From positions 1 through 34,363 of IMG/VR virus record IMGVR_UViG_3300010160_000132: DNA of 34,363 bases. One strand, 5' to 3'. Positions 13,457 to 20,798 of the stretch are shown here, in pieces (position 1 is the stretch's first letter; every line of letters begins with the position of its first letter). The notes under the pieces are model-generated. The model searched no databases and was not told the DNA's origin. It saw only the letters and a list, made by a program, of their open reading frames with translations. The translations under genes and the position numbers were made by a program. The DNA comes from a virus.

Positions 13457-14917
13457 TTATTGCCACGTTACTTTTTCTAAAGTAAACGGATACTTTGCTT
13501 CTTTATAAAACTTTTTGCGTTCAGTAAGATGACGCTTGGCATACTTGCATGAACTTGTTAGATCCCAGATCTGTACGAAGTCTTTGTCTTCTGCTTTTCT
13601 AATACCTCGCCCAATGCTTTGTATAACTCGGACAAAGCTCTTTCCGGGTTCCAAAAGAACCAGATTAAAAATGCGGGGGATATTAAGACCCACAGCGGCC
13701 ACACCGTAAGTCGCCACAATAACCTTATTAGTGCTTGTTTTAATTTCATCATATTCTTCTTTACGTTCAGTTAATTTTACATCCCCACTGACGAACACAG
13801 CATCCGGAATATGATCAATAATAAACTTTCCAGACTCAATTCTATTGACTAGAATCAAGGTGTTACCACTTTCTTTAATGTTACTGCACAGGTTAGAAAT
13901 GTATGTCATTCTATCACTGTCTGTTACCAAATATTTCAATTCGTCCTGGTAACTACGAAATTCTTGTACGTCTACCATTTGCACAACGTTCACATGACAT
14001 TGACTTAGCACACCTTTTTCTTGTAAGGCGTGTGCAGAAATTCTGTTAATGACAGGACCAATAGTAGCTAAAATACTTTGAAATTCAATGTCTGCTTTAG
14101 GAACTGTGCCCGTTAGTCCCCAGCGTATTGGAGCATTGGCAAAGTTCATTGATAGTAGTTTTTTCAGTACTTCAGCTTTGGCTTGATGTACTTCGTCAAT
14201 AATAACACATACTACTCCTTCAATAAACTCTGCTAGAGAGAGTGCTTCATTTTCAGCACCTTTTTTCTCTAAAATATTCAAACTTTGCCATGTGCAGATA
14301 GTGTGCGTCCTGCCTATTTCTTTACGGTCGCCAAAGTAAACACCAACATCTAAACCCACGTTAACATAGTCTTCTTCAGTTTGAACTACTAGACTCTTGT
14401 TAGGTACAATGACCAGTGTACGTCCATAAGGTTCACATAATTTGCTCAATGTAGCAGTGATAATGGTCTTACCAGCACCAGTTGCTAGCTCTTGTAGACC
14501 TTGTGGATGTTCCATGAACCCGTTAACTGCCGCAAGCTGATAGTCTCGCAATACAATAGGCTGTCCTTCAATTGGATGTCCTTTAGGCCATACTTTGCCT
14601 TGATCGGCCCAATAATTTTCTGTGATCTTTTCAAACTCAAATTTGTGATTTTCTCGTAAATCTTCTACTTCTGCAACATCGACACCACACTCATCAAGGA
14701 TAGGTAGTATGACGTCTAAGTGATTGAGATAACCATTACCACCAAGGCCAAAGAAGGTGGTTGTACCGTCCCATCTACCTAGTTTATACTGAGGCATGTG
14801 TCTTGCATAAGGCAATTCAAATTTTAATTTGTTAGAAATTTTACGCCTAACTTCAACACTTAGGCCTTCAATTTTTATATTGACTTCATCTCTAATGATT
14901 ATTTTACAACTGGGCAA
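13457..14917 (-). CDS. uvsW: UvsW-like SF2 helicase
   Basis: A 486-aa superfamily-2 helicase that in T4 branch-migrates Holliday junctions, unwinds R-loops and switches origin replication to recombination-dependent replication. Seen here: an N-terminal UvsW-type domain (residues 1-110, with MPQYKLGRWDGTTTFF), Walker A ATGAGKT (145-151), DEVH box (241-244), motif III LTGTVP (268-273), and near the C-terminus GVAAVGLNIP and QSIGRGIRK (motifs V and VI). T4 UvsW has 503 aa. The likely start is TTG at 14917 with AAGGGAG about nine bases upstream; it overlaps the end of the upstream gene by 14 bases. Confidence 0.92.
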   Translation of the reverse strand: MPSCKIIIRDEVNIKIEGLSVEVRRKISNKLKFELPYARHMPQYKLGRWDGTTTFFGLGGNGYLNHLDVILPILDECGVDVAEVEDLRENHKFEFEKITENYWADQGKVWPKGHPIEGQPIVLRDYQLAAVNGFMEHPQGLQELATGAGKTIITATLSKLCEPYGRTLVIVPNKSLVVQTEEDYVNVGLDVGVYFGDRKEIGRTHTICTWQSLNILEKKGAENEALSLAEFIEGVVCVIIDEVHQAKAEVLKKLLSMNFANAPIRWGLTGTVPKADIEFQSILATIGPVINRISAHALQEKGVLSQCHVNVVQMVDVQEFRSYQDELKYLVTDSDRMTYISNLCSNIKESGNTLILVNRIESGKFIIDHIPDAVFVSGDVKLTERKEEYDEIKTSTNKVIVATYGVAAVGLNIPRIFNLVLLEPGKSFVRVIQSIGRGIRKAEDKDFVQIWDLTSSCKYAKRHLTERKKFYKEAKYPFTLEKVTWQ

Positions 14918-16151
14918 TTTGTCTTGCTCCCTTAACTTTATTATTTCTTACTACGATTGAATTGTTATAATAATACACAGTAGACAGGTCGTCTAAAAAT
15001 GCTGACGTTTTTCCAAAGTCATGATTGCTTAACATTATAGCAGTGTTAGGATGCCAGTCTGCTTTTAACAAAGGCTTTGGTATTTTATTTTTTGCAATGA
15101 ATACAACCTTTGTGTCTGGCCCTATATAATTATTTAAGTGGTTATCCTTGACCATTTGGTTAAATTCGTTGTAATTTTTTTGTCCATTATCTATTCTAAA
15201 AAATACAGTAATCTCACTATTGGAAATTTTACCAGATAATGCTGAAAAAATACCGGCAACTTGCTCTAATGCTTTATGATCATCATCAACTAATACCAAC
15301 ACCGGCCACTGATTTAAATTTTCAATGACTTCAATTAAATCAATAACCGGAACTGTCTCGGGACTAATTCTAAATCTAGTTGACGAATTGACTAGTATGT
15401 TTTTTGTTAAATCGTTGGGTGCAATTTTTCCAATTTTTTCAAGAATTTTTGCATCTTTATGGTAGATACCACATTTTTTTAATTTGTCAATATAGCTGAG
15501 GAAGTTGCCTTTTATGTCATTGGAGATTTTTGTCTCAATATAGTCAACACAATGTTTGTTGGCATTTCTTATGACCACTTGGTCATCCTCTAAATCTACG
15601 TATGGGACAAATTTTTCAGGATTTTCTTGGATTTTTTCAATTTCTTTAAAAATCATTAAAAGTTCTGGATCAATGATAAAGTCACTGTCTTGAAATTCTG
15701 ATACTACTACAGCAATATTGATTTCATTGAACGGAAATTCTTTTACTGTTCCGTGCTCGGTTATCGAACCCACTAATTTTTCCTGAATTTTTGGCCATTT
15801 TTCCTGAAATGTCTTGGCTCTAATACCTTTTACTGAAATTAACTTTTTATTTTCATCGTCAGTTGATATTAAAATCATTTGTGAGCGATCAATTTCTCGC
15901 AAAGGCAACCTTAATGATTTTGTTGCCAACAGCGAGGTCACGTCAATGTTGTTTTTTTCCAAATTTGACTGGTATTTTTTGATTTTTTTCAGGGATAGCT
16001 CAAGTTGACGATCAGTCAGTGCTAGTCCATTGGCAACTTGCCGGCCAATACTTTTTATAAGATTTTTTTCGTTGTAGTCTATTCGAATATTAATAATTCG
16101 TGGACGTACACCGGCTAAAATTTCAATGGCATCTTCAACTGTTTGTGTCAT
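14904..16151 (-). CDS. Hypothetical protein (415 aa) upstream of UvsW
   Basis: A 415-aa Lys/Ile/Asn-rich protein of no family I recognise. N-terminal helical segment with RIINIRIDYNEKNLIKSIGRQ; central part polar and helical; C-terminal part alternates strands and helices (WPVLVLVDDDHKALEQVAGIFSAL, TKVVFIAKNKIPKPLL, NTAIMLSNHDFG), like a Rossmann-type or degenerate helicase domain without a Walker A. It overlaps UvsW by 14 bases and shares its transcript, suggesting a partner of UvsW. A sigma70-type promoter stands directly before the ATG with no Shine-Dalgarno sequence. It looks richer in A/T and in TTTTT runs than its neighbours. Confidence 0.75.
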   Translation of the reverse strand: MTQTVEDAIEILAGVRPRIINIRIDYNEKNLIKSIGRQVANGLALTDRQLELSLKKIKKYQSNLEKNNIDVTSLLATKSLRLPLREIDRSQMILISTDDENKKLISVKGIRAKTFQEKWPKIQEKLVGSITEHGTVKEFPFNEINIAVVVSEFQDSDFIIDPELLMIFKEIEKIQENPEKFVPYVDLEDDQVVIRNANKHCVDYIETKISNDIKGNFLSYIDKLKKCGIYHKDAKILEKIGKIAPNDLTKNILVNSSTRFRISPETVPVIDLIEVIENLNQWPVLVLVDDDHKALEQVAGIFSALSGKISNSEITVFFRIDNGQKNYNEFNQMVKDNHLNNYIGPDTKVVFIAKNKIPKPLLKADWHPNTAIMLSNHDFGKTSAFLDDLSTVYYYNNSIVVRNNKVKGARQIAQL

Positions 16152-16158
16152 ACTATGT

Positions 16159-16186
16159 ATTATACAGCCTTATTTTGTAAAGTCAA
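16159..16186 (-). promoter_or_regulatory. Sigma70-type promoter for the 415-aa gene and uvsW
   Basis: On minus: TTGACT (16186-16181), 16-base spacer, TATAAT (16164-16159). The predicted start near 16152 is one base before the ATG at 16151. It begins right after the uvsY terminator. Confidence 0.7.
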
Positions 16187-16196
16187 GAGAATAAAC

Positions 16197-16226
16197 AAAA
16201 AAAGGTTATTATTTCTAATAACCTTT
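16197..16226 (-). terminator. Intrinsic terminator after uvsY
   Basis: On minus: AAAGGTTATT, loop AGAAAT, AATAACCTTT (stem arms 16226-16217 and 16210-16201), then a T run to 16197. It ends the gp32-uvsX-uvsY block five bases after the uvsY stop. Confidence 0.88.
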
Positions 16227-16230
16227 ATGT

Positions 16231-16683
16231 TTAAAGAGAAGCGTCTTCCATACCTGCCACTCTAAGTTTTATAATGTTGGTGATTTGCCATTGCTTTTGG
16301 TCAAGTGCCTTGGTAATGCCTAACCATTTGTTGCGTAATAAGGCAAATTCATTGATAATTTTTTCCATATCAACAACATCTGCTTCACCTTCAACATATT
16401 TTTCAACGTCTCTACTACTTAGTGCGCGAGCATAGCTTTCTAGGTATTTTCTAAAATGACTACTTTTTAATCGACGCAATTCTATGTTTAAATATTCTAA
16501 AATTGCCTCAATTTCCTGTAACTGTGAAAATCGTTGTTCCACAACACCGGGCATACTGGCTGCGGCTTTTTCTAAATTTCCTGTTATACGGCATTCGTAT
16601 CTTGCAGAAATTAATTCAGCCTCAAAATATTCCACGGCGTCTGGAATGTTACTAATATCCTTAGCAACTTTGTTATACCACAC
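16231..16683 (-). CDS. uvsY: UvsY-like recombination mediator
   Basis: A 150-aa all-helical protein. In T4, UvsY (137 aa) helps load UvsX on gp32-coated single strands. Support: size, a central YLNIELRRLKSSHFRKYLESY, a later ALLRNKWLGITKALDQKQWQITNIIKL that follows the pattern of UvsY C-termini in marine T4-like phages, and its place two genes after uvsX. The start is GTG at 16683 with GAGGA about eight bases upstream. The terminator follows directly. The family assignment is from pattern and context, not strong identity. Confidence 0.6.
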   Translation of the reverse strand: MWYNKVAKDISNIPDAVEYFEAELISARYECRITGNLEKAAASMPGVVEQRFSQLQEIEAILEYLNIELRRLKSSHFRKYLESYARALSSRDVEKYVEGEADVVDMEKIINEFALLRNKWLGITKALDQKQWQITNIIKLRVAGMEDASL

Positions 16684-16685
16684 AG

Positions 16686-16937
16686 TTATTCCTCATCGCT
16701 GTCGTAATCTTCACTTTCGTAATCGATTTCGTCCTCGCCATCCCAGTCATCTAGATAATATTCAATGGCAGCATCAAGGTCTTCATCACCACCAATGGCG
16801 GCTTTGAGTACGTGATCACTTACACCGTTATCAGCTAGGATGTCAATGTACTTGCTTGCGACAGTTTCAATGGCTTTTTTGTCAAAAAACTCTTTCATGC
16901 CTGTCCAGATATCAATAATATGGTCTTCAGTCAACAT
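16686..16937 (-). CDS. Small acidic hypothetical protein (83 aa)
   Basis: An 83-aa protein with a helical N-terminal part (DIWTGMKEFFDKKAIETVASKYI) and an extremely acidic C-terminal tail (from about residue 58, almost only D, E, Y and S). It overlaps the end of uvsX by 11 bases and precedes uvsY by two bases, so the three are coupled. Acidic tails of this kind often bind basic DNA-binding surfaces; a role in tuning UvsX or UvsY is possible, but no function is known. Confidence 0.75.
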   Translation of the reverse strand: MLTEDHIIDIWTGMKEFFDKKAIETVASKYIDILADNGVSDHVLKAAIGGDEDLDAAIEYYLDDWDGEDEIDYESEDYDSDEE

Positions 16938-18015
16938 TTTCTAAGATCTCTCCCGTGTCTTGATCAATAGTTGGTTTTACATTTTTGTTAGCAACAGCTT
17001 GGTTAAACTCAAGCATGATCTTATCCAGACCACCCTCTTCATTACGGTCCCATTCCTTGCGATACATTTTAATTTCTGTACCATCTATTGAAACGTATTT
17101 AAGTCTATTACCATCTTTTACCAAGATACCCTTAGCCTCACATAAGTCAACCATACCGCTATATGGGCTCATGCCTGTTTCATAAGGAATCTCAACTTGA
17201 ACTGACTCGAAAGGTTTAGCATAACGTGTTTTCATGATCTTACATGCGGCACGAATACCATTTACTGTTGTAGTCTTATTACCATCAGCATCTGTTTTTA
17301 ATTTTAGTTTACGCATGGCAATAACAATACTTGATGCATAGATAAAGCCTTGTCCGCCACTAATCTTGTCATCTGGATCGAACATGTCCTGGCTTGCGTA
17401 TGTGTGATTAGTACAAACTAGTCCAACATTATAGCTACCAAACATGTTTACACAGTTACGAACAAGACTTGTAAGTGCTTTAGGTTTACGACCCATATCA
17501 CCTTTCATTTCGCCTGCTTCGAACTGATTTACGTCTGTTGGTGTTAACAACATGCCCAATGAATCAATTACAAATAATACCTTAGGACGAGTTGCTTCGT
17601 CCATTGTTTTGTATTCTTTCATGAATTCACTGATAGTTTTTGCCACATCATCAATCATAGCCATGTTAAGTTTTAACAACTTATCTTCACTAGTATCAAC
17701 ACCTAGTGCGTGTAACCATGCTTCATCAAGAGCATTTTCACTGTCAACTAGTACAACATAAATGCCTTGTTGTTGTGCGGCTTTGATCAAGTTACCGGAA
17801 CAAATATATGATTTTCCTGCACCGCTTTCGCCTGCAAGTACAGTAACCTTACCCAACGGAACACCTTTGTTAAAGTCACTGCTAATTAGATAGTTTAAGG
17901 CATAATTGCCTGTACTGATCCAGTCTGTTGGATCATTAAAACCGACACCAAGCCCATCAATACTTTTTGTCAGAGTCTTTCTGAATTTTGAAAGGTCAAA
18001 TGCTTTCGTAGCCAT
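16927..18015 (-). CDS. uvsX: UvsX RecA-like recombinase
   Basis: A 362-aa recombinase that forms filaments on single-stranded DNA and drives strand exchange and recombination-dependent replication. Walker A GESGAGKS at residues 62-69; the RecA-type strand VLFVIDSLGML; a DNA-binding loop region with DDKISGGQGFIYASSIVIAM. T4 UvsX is 391 aa. AAGGAG stands about six bases before the ATG. It lies directly after gp32, whose product it must displace with the help of UvsY. Confidence 0.93.
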   Translation of the reverse strand: MATKAFDLSKFRKTLTKSIDGLGVGFNDPTDWISTGNYALNYLISSDFNKGVPLGKVTVLAGESGAGKSYICSGNLIKAAQQQGIYVVLVDSENALDEAWLHALGVDTSEDKLLKLNMAMIDDVAKTISEFMKEYKTMDEATRPKVLFVIDSLGMLLTPTDVNQFEAGEMKGDMGRKPKALTSLVRNCVNMFGSYNVGLVCTNHTYASQDMFDPDDKISGGQGFIYASSIVIAMRKLKLKTDADGNKTTTVNGIRAACKIMKTRYAKPFESVQVEIPYETGMSPYSGMVDLCEAKGILVKDGNRLKYVSIDGTEIKMYRKEWDRNEEGGLDKIMLEFNQAVANKNVKPTIDQDTGEILENVD

Positions 18016-18041
18016 ACGTTCTCCTTGTGTTTGTAGTTATG

Positions 18042-18063
18042 AAGGGGCACCGAAGTGCCCCTT
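18042..18063 (-). terminator. UUCG-capped hairpin between gp32 and uvsX
   Basis: On minus: AAGGGGCAC, loop TTCG, GTGCCCCTT (arms 18063-18055 and 18050-18042). The C(UUCG)G tetraloop is exceptionally stable. No T run follows, so it is probably a partial terminator or an mRNA-stabilising or processing element that separates abundant gp32 message from uvsX. Confidence 0.65.
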
Positions 18064-18071
18064 ATATGTGA

Positions 18072-19043
18072 TTACTGCTTTTGACGATTACGAATCATCG
18101 CAAGGATGTCTTCTGCACGACCACTACCACTTGCTGGAGCGGCTTCTGCTTTTGGAGCAGATTGTACAGGAGCACTAACACGAGGTGTTGGCTCGTCTGG
18201 ATCGATGTTATCGATTGCAGAGCTAGTTGCCTTGTTTGGATCACCAGTTGCGGCGCCCATACCTGCTGGACGGAAATATTGTCCCCATGCTTCTTTGTCA
18301 AACGGCTCGCCGTCAACACTTGCTTGGAACATTTCCTTAATAACCTTAAGTTCAACATCACCTGGCTTCTTAGGCAAGAAGTCGTTTAAGTTAAACAAAC
18401 CATGTGCCTTAACTGAGTCAAGTTCTGCATCAGTTAATGGACGCTCACGACGGCTCCACTTACTTGTAGAGTAGTCTGCGTATCCACCTTTACTTGTCTT
18501 GACAAGTTTAAAGTCAACGCCACGTGCAAAGTCTGTTGGCAATTCTTCCAACTCTGGATCAACCAATGCTGATTTGATCAACTGGAAAATCTGAGGTCCG
18601 ATGATGAATCTACGAACTGGATTTTCTGGGTGTCCATCTTCCTTCAAGCCGTCTTCAACAACAAAACCTTGGAAAATGTAACTACGCTTTTTCCAATATT
18701 TACGACCCATGTCTTCTAAAGACTTGTCTTTAAACCAACCGCGAACTTCGCTAAGGATTGGACATGTTTCGCCGTACATTTCCATACAAGGTACTTGCAC
18801 TTGTACTGGACGTGAGTCAGTTTCACCTTTGATTCCTGCGAATGGCAGTTTAATCATTAGGCGTTCTGCCCAGAAAAATGTATTATCGGAATTGCCGTCT
18901 GGTAAAAATCTTACTGTAGATTCTTTGCCCTGCTCGAGGTTCCAGAACGGATAGATTGCGTTGTCTCCAACGGGGCGATCACCGCCGCTTGATTTTGTTT
19001 CTTGTGCCTGAAGTTTTGCACGAATTTCTGCTAATGTGGCCAT
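18072..19043 (-). CDS. 32: Single-strand DNA-binding protein (gp32-like)
   Basis: A 323-aa protein resembling T4 gp32 (301 aa), which coats single-stranded DNA and organises replication and recombination. The N-terminal helical part (MATLAEIRAKLQAQ) corresponds to the cooperativity domain; the core has YPFWNLEQGKESTVRFLPDG and the zinc-region-like VPCMEMYGETCPILSE (C86, C94). The C-terminal 75 residues are Pro/Ala/Ser-rich and end in RAEDILAMIRNRQKQ, less acidic at the very end than T4 gp32. AGGAG precedes the ATG. The upstream region contains a palindrome that may be its control site. Confidence 0.92.
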   Translation of the reverse strand: MATLAEIRAKLQAQETKSSGGDRPVGDNAIYPFWNLEQGKESTVRFLPDGNSDNTFFWAERLMIKLPFAGIKGETDSRPVQVQVPCMEMYGETCPILSEVRGWFKDKSLEDMGRKYWKKRSYIFQGFVVEDGLKEDGHPENPVRRFIIGPQIFQLIKSALVDPELEELPTDFARGVDFKLVKTSKGGYADYSTSKWSRRERPLTDAELDSVKAHGLFNLNDFLPKKPGDVELKVIKEMFQASVDGEPFDKEAWGQYFRPAGMGAATGDPNKATSSAIDNIDPDEPTPRVSAPVQSAPKAEAAPASGSGRAEDILAMIRNRQKQ

Positions 19044-19084
19044 AATGTTTCTCCTATTGTTATGCCTATGTACTGCTTTTTTGC

Positions 19085-19114
19085 CTTATATTTGTTTTAC
19101 ACCGTGTAAAACAA
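19085..19114 (-). promoter_or_regulatory. Candidate gp32 promoter with internal palindrome
   Basis: On minus: TTGTTT (19114-19109), 18-base spacer, TATAAG (19090-19085), a modest sigma70 match. A perfect inverted repeat with 11-bp arms (19091-19101 and 19105-19115, centre CCG) fills the spacer, the position of a repressor operator. Predicted leader about 35 bases. Confidence 0.4.
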
Positions 19115-19145
19115 AAAGTGCATACATGTTATTGTACGCACTTTT
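19114..19145. terminator. Bidirectional-looking terminator before gp32
   Basis: 13-bp stem with one G-T pair: 19114-19126 with 19133-19145, 6-base loop. On minus it is followed by TTTTTGTTTT, ending the 529-aa gene upstream; on plus it is followed by TTTTATTT. No plus-strand gene ends here, so the minus direction matters. Confidence 0.8.
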
Positions 19146-19196
19146 ATTTAGTATTGCAACATCAAACCACGTTAAAATGTGGTCAGTTTTACCGTT

Positions 19197-20786
19197 TTAA
19201 TATTTTGCTAGTTCTTTAATACGAGCCAACGGATCTACGCTTTCTTCTTCCTCTTCTTCTGGGTCAGTCAGTTGGTCTCCAGCGGCTGCACCAGTTAGTG
19301 CGCCCAGTGGGCCACCTAACGCGGCACCTGCTACTCCGCCTGCTATTGTCCCAAGGATACCTTCATTTCCGGGTGCGGCTATAGTCTTAGTACTTAATTT
19401 TTCAACTACGTAGTGAGCAAACTGTCCGGCTTGTTCACCAAACTTCTTCTCACAGGCAATCTTAACACCTTCTTCACCACGTGGGAATGTACCGGTCTGA
19501 CTGTCATACATTGATTGAATAAACTCAACTACTTCTTTAGGAATAGCTTGTTTAGCTAGATGTCTTGCACGGCTTTGTCCAGTATGTACTGCACCACTTT
19601 TATCTTTTACATCACCGGAATCTTTTGAGTACGGGCCATCAAATGGCGGCTCTTCTTCAGAATCTTTTTGGTGATCTAACTCGCCTAACTCATCAATTTG
19701 AGTTTCAAAATCTTGGAACATGCTGTGCTCTTTTACATCTTCTTCATCATCACATTCACATGGATCTTTGTGGCATACTGAGCATTCGACTTCTTCAGCA
19801 ACTAGATCTTCATAACCTAACTCGCCTTCACGTTTTTCACTTACTAGTTTATAAATGTATGGGAATACACCTTTTAGTTCTTCGTTGAATGTACGAATAG
19901 TTAGGGCATCTACCCAACTGTTGATCATATCTTCTGGAACTACTTGTGCTTCTGTTGGAGCAAATGATTCACGGAAACTTTCATAATGAGCTTGCTTTTG
20001 TAGGCTAGCGACTTCGTGTTTAACTGCTTCAATGCGTTCCATAACACGCTCGCTAATATCACCCATAGCTTCTGCCATAACGCCACTACGTTGTGTATAG
20101 TTTTTAAACTGACGAAGTTTGCTTAGTTCTTCGCTTAGTCCACTAATATGATTGCCAATGCCGTCATATGGATTGCCGCCGTTAGCCACGTGAACAGCCA
20201 TTGCACGAGCACCATTCAAATGCTTTGCAGGATAACGGAAACGTTCGCCTGTTGAGCTTTCAATGTAGATGCTTTCGATACGCTGTGTACGACCAGCTGG
20301 GTTTGCATAGTTAACAGGTGCGCTGTGCTTGACAATAATCTTTGCTTCGCCCACATCTTGGTAACTAGTCTTACTTGTACCAAATAGTTTTGATTCACTC
20401 ATTTTTTCTTCTCCGTTCCTTTGTGCTAGATAAGCATAATCTCTTTTTTCTAAGTTTGATTTAGCAATATCGCGTGTGTCAAACTTTAGTAAATTCTTTC
20501 TTGCAAATTGTCTTAACTCTTTTAAAAAGTCAAACCATTCATCTTTAACTTCATCAGTATGTGCATCTAGCATAGATTCATCATAGATAACAGTTAGTGC
20601 ATCGTCGTCTATTTGCAAGTTAATACGACCTAATTCATCGCCTTGTACTTTATAACTTACATCAAAGAATCTAGCTGTCTCTGGGTCTGTGGTTAATGTA
20701 CCATCCTCGGCACCCATTTTTACATTAGAGAAGCGGCTACGTACTTTGTTAAAAAGGTCAGTCGATATTGTAGTTAAGTCTTTCAT
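19197..20786 (-). CDS. Hypothetical late protein with Cys cluster and glycine zipper (529 aa)
   Basis: The frame is open further upstream, but the ATG at 20786 (MKDLTTISTDLF) follows a late-type box and is preferred. The N-terminal 270 residues look globular; residues 335-345 carry C-x2-C-x4-C-x-C (CSVCHKDPCEC), a possible metal site, followed by a long acidic stretch. Residues about 472-502 (ILGTIAGGVAGAALGG and on) form a glycine zipper able to insert in or associate with membranes, followed by EEEEEE. The order gp17, this gene, gp32, and the late box suggest a virion or assembly protein. The function is unknown. Confidence 0.65.
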   Translation of the reverse strand: MKDLTTISTDLFNKVRSRFSNVKMGAEDGTLTTDPETARFFDVSYKVQGDELGRINLQIDDDALTVIYDESMLDAHTDEVKDEWFDFLKELRQFARKNLLKFDTRDIAKSNLEKRDYAYLAQRNGEEKMSESKLFGTSKTSYQDVGEAKIIVKHSAPVNYANPAGRTQRIESIYIESSTGERFRYPAKHLNGARAMAVHVANGGNPYDGIGNHISGLSEELSKLRQFKNYTQRSGVMAEAMGDISERVMERIEAVKHEVASLQKQAHYESFRESFAPTEAQVVPEDMINSWVDALTIRTFNEELKGVFPYIYKLVSEKREGELGYEDLVAEEVECSVCHKDPCECDDEEDVKEHSMFQDFETQIDELGELDHQKDSEEEPPFDGPYSKDSGDVKDKSGAVHTGQSRARHLAKQAIPKEVVEFIQSMYDSQTGTFPRGEEGVKIACEKKFGEQAGQFAHYVVEKLSTKTIAAPGNEGILGTIAGGVAGAALGGPLGALTGAAAGDQLTDPEEEEEESVDPLARIKELAKY

Positions 20787-20790
20787 AGTT

Positions 20791-20798
20791 GTATTTAT
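20791..20798 (-). promoter_or_regulatory. Late-type box four bases before an ATG
   Basis: ATAAATAC on minus; four bases separate it from the ATG of the 529-aa gene at 20786. It overlaps the first base of the terminase stop codon. Confidence 0.65.

Noticed and set aside
19110-19200. CRISPR-like or regulatory repeat array from several nearby hairpins
   Set aside because: The hairpins are unrelated in sequence and no repeat-spacer pattern exists here or elsewhere in the window.
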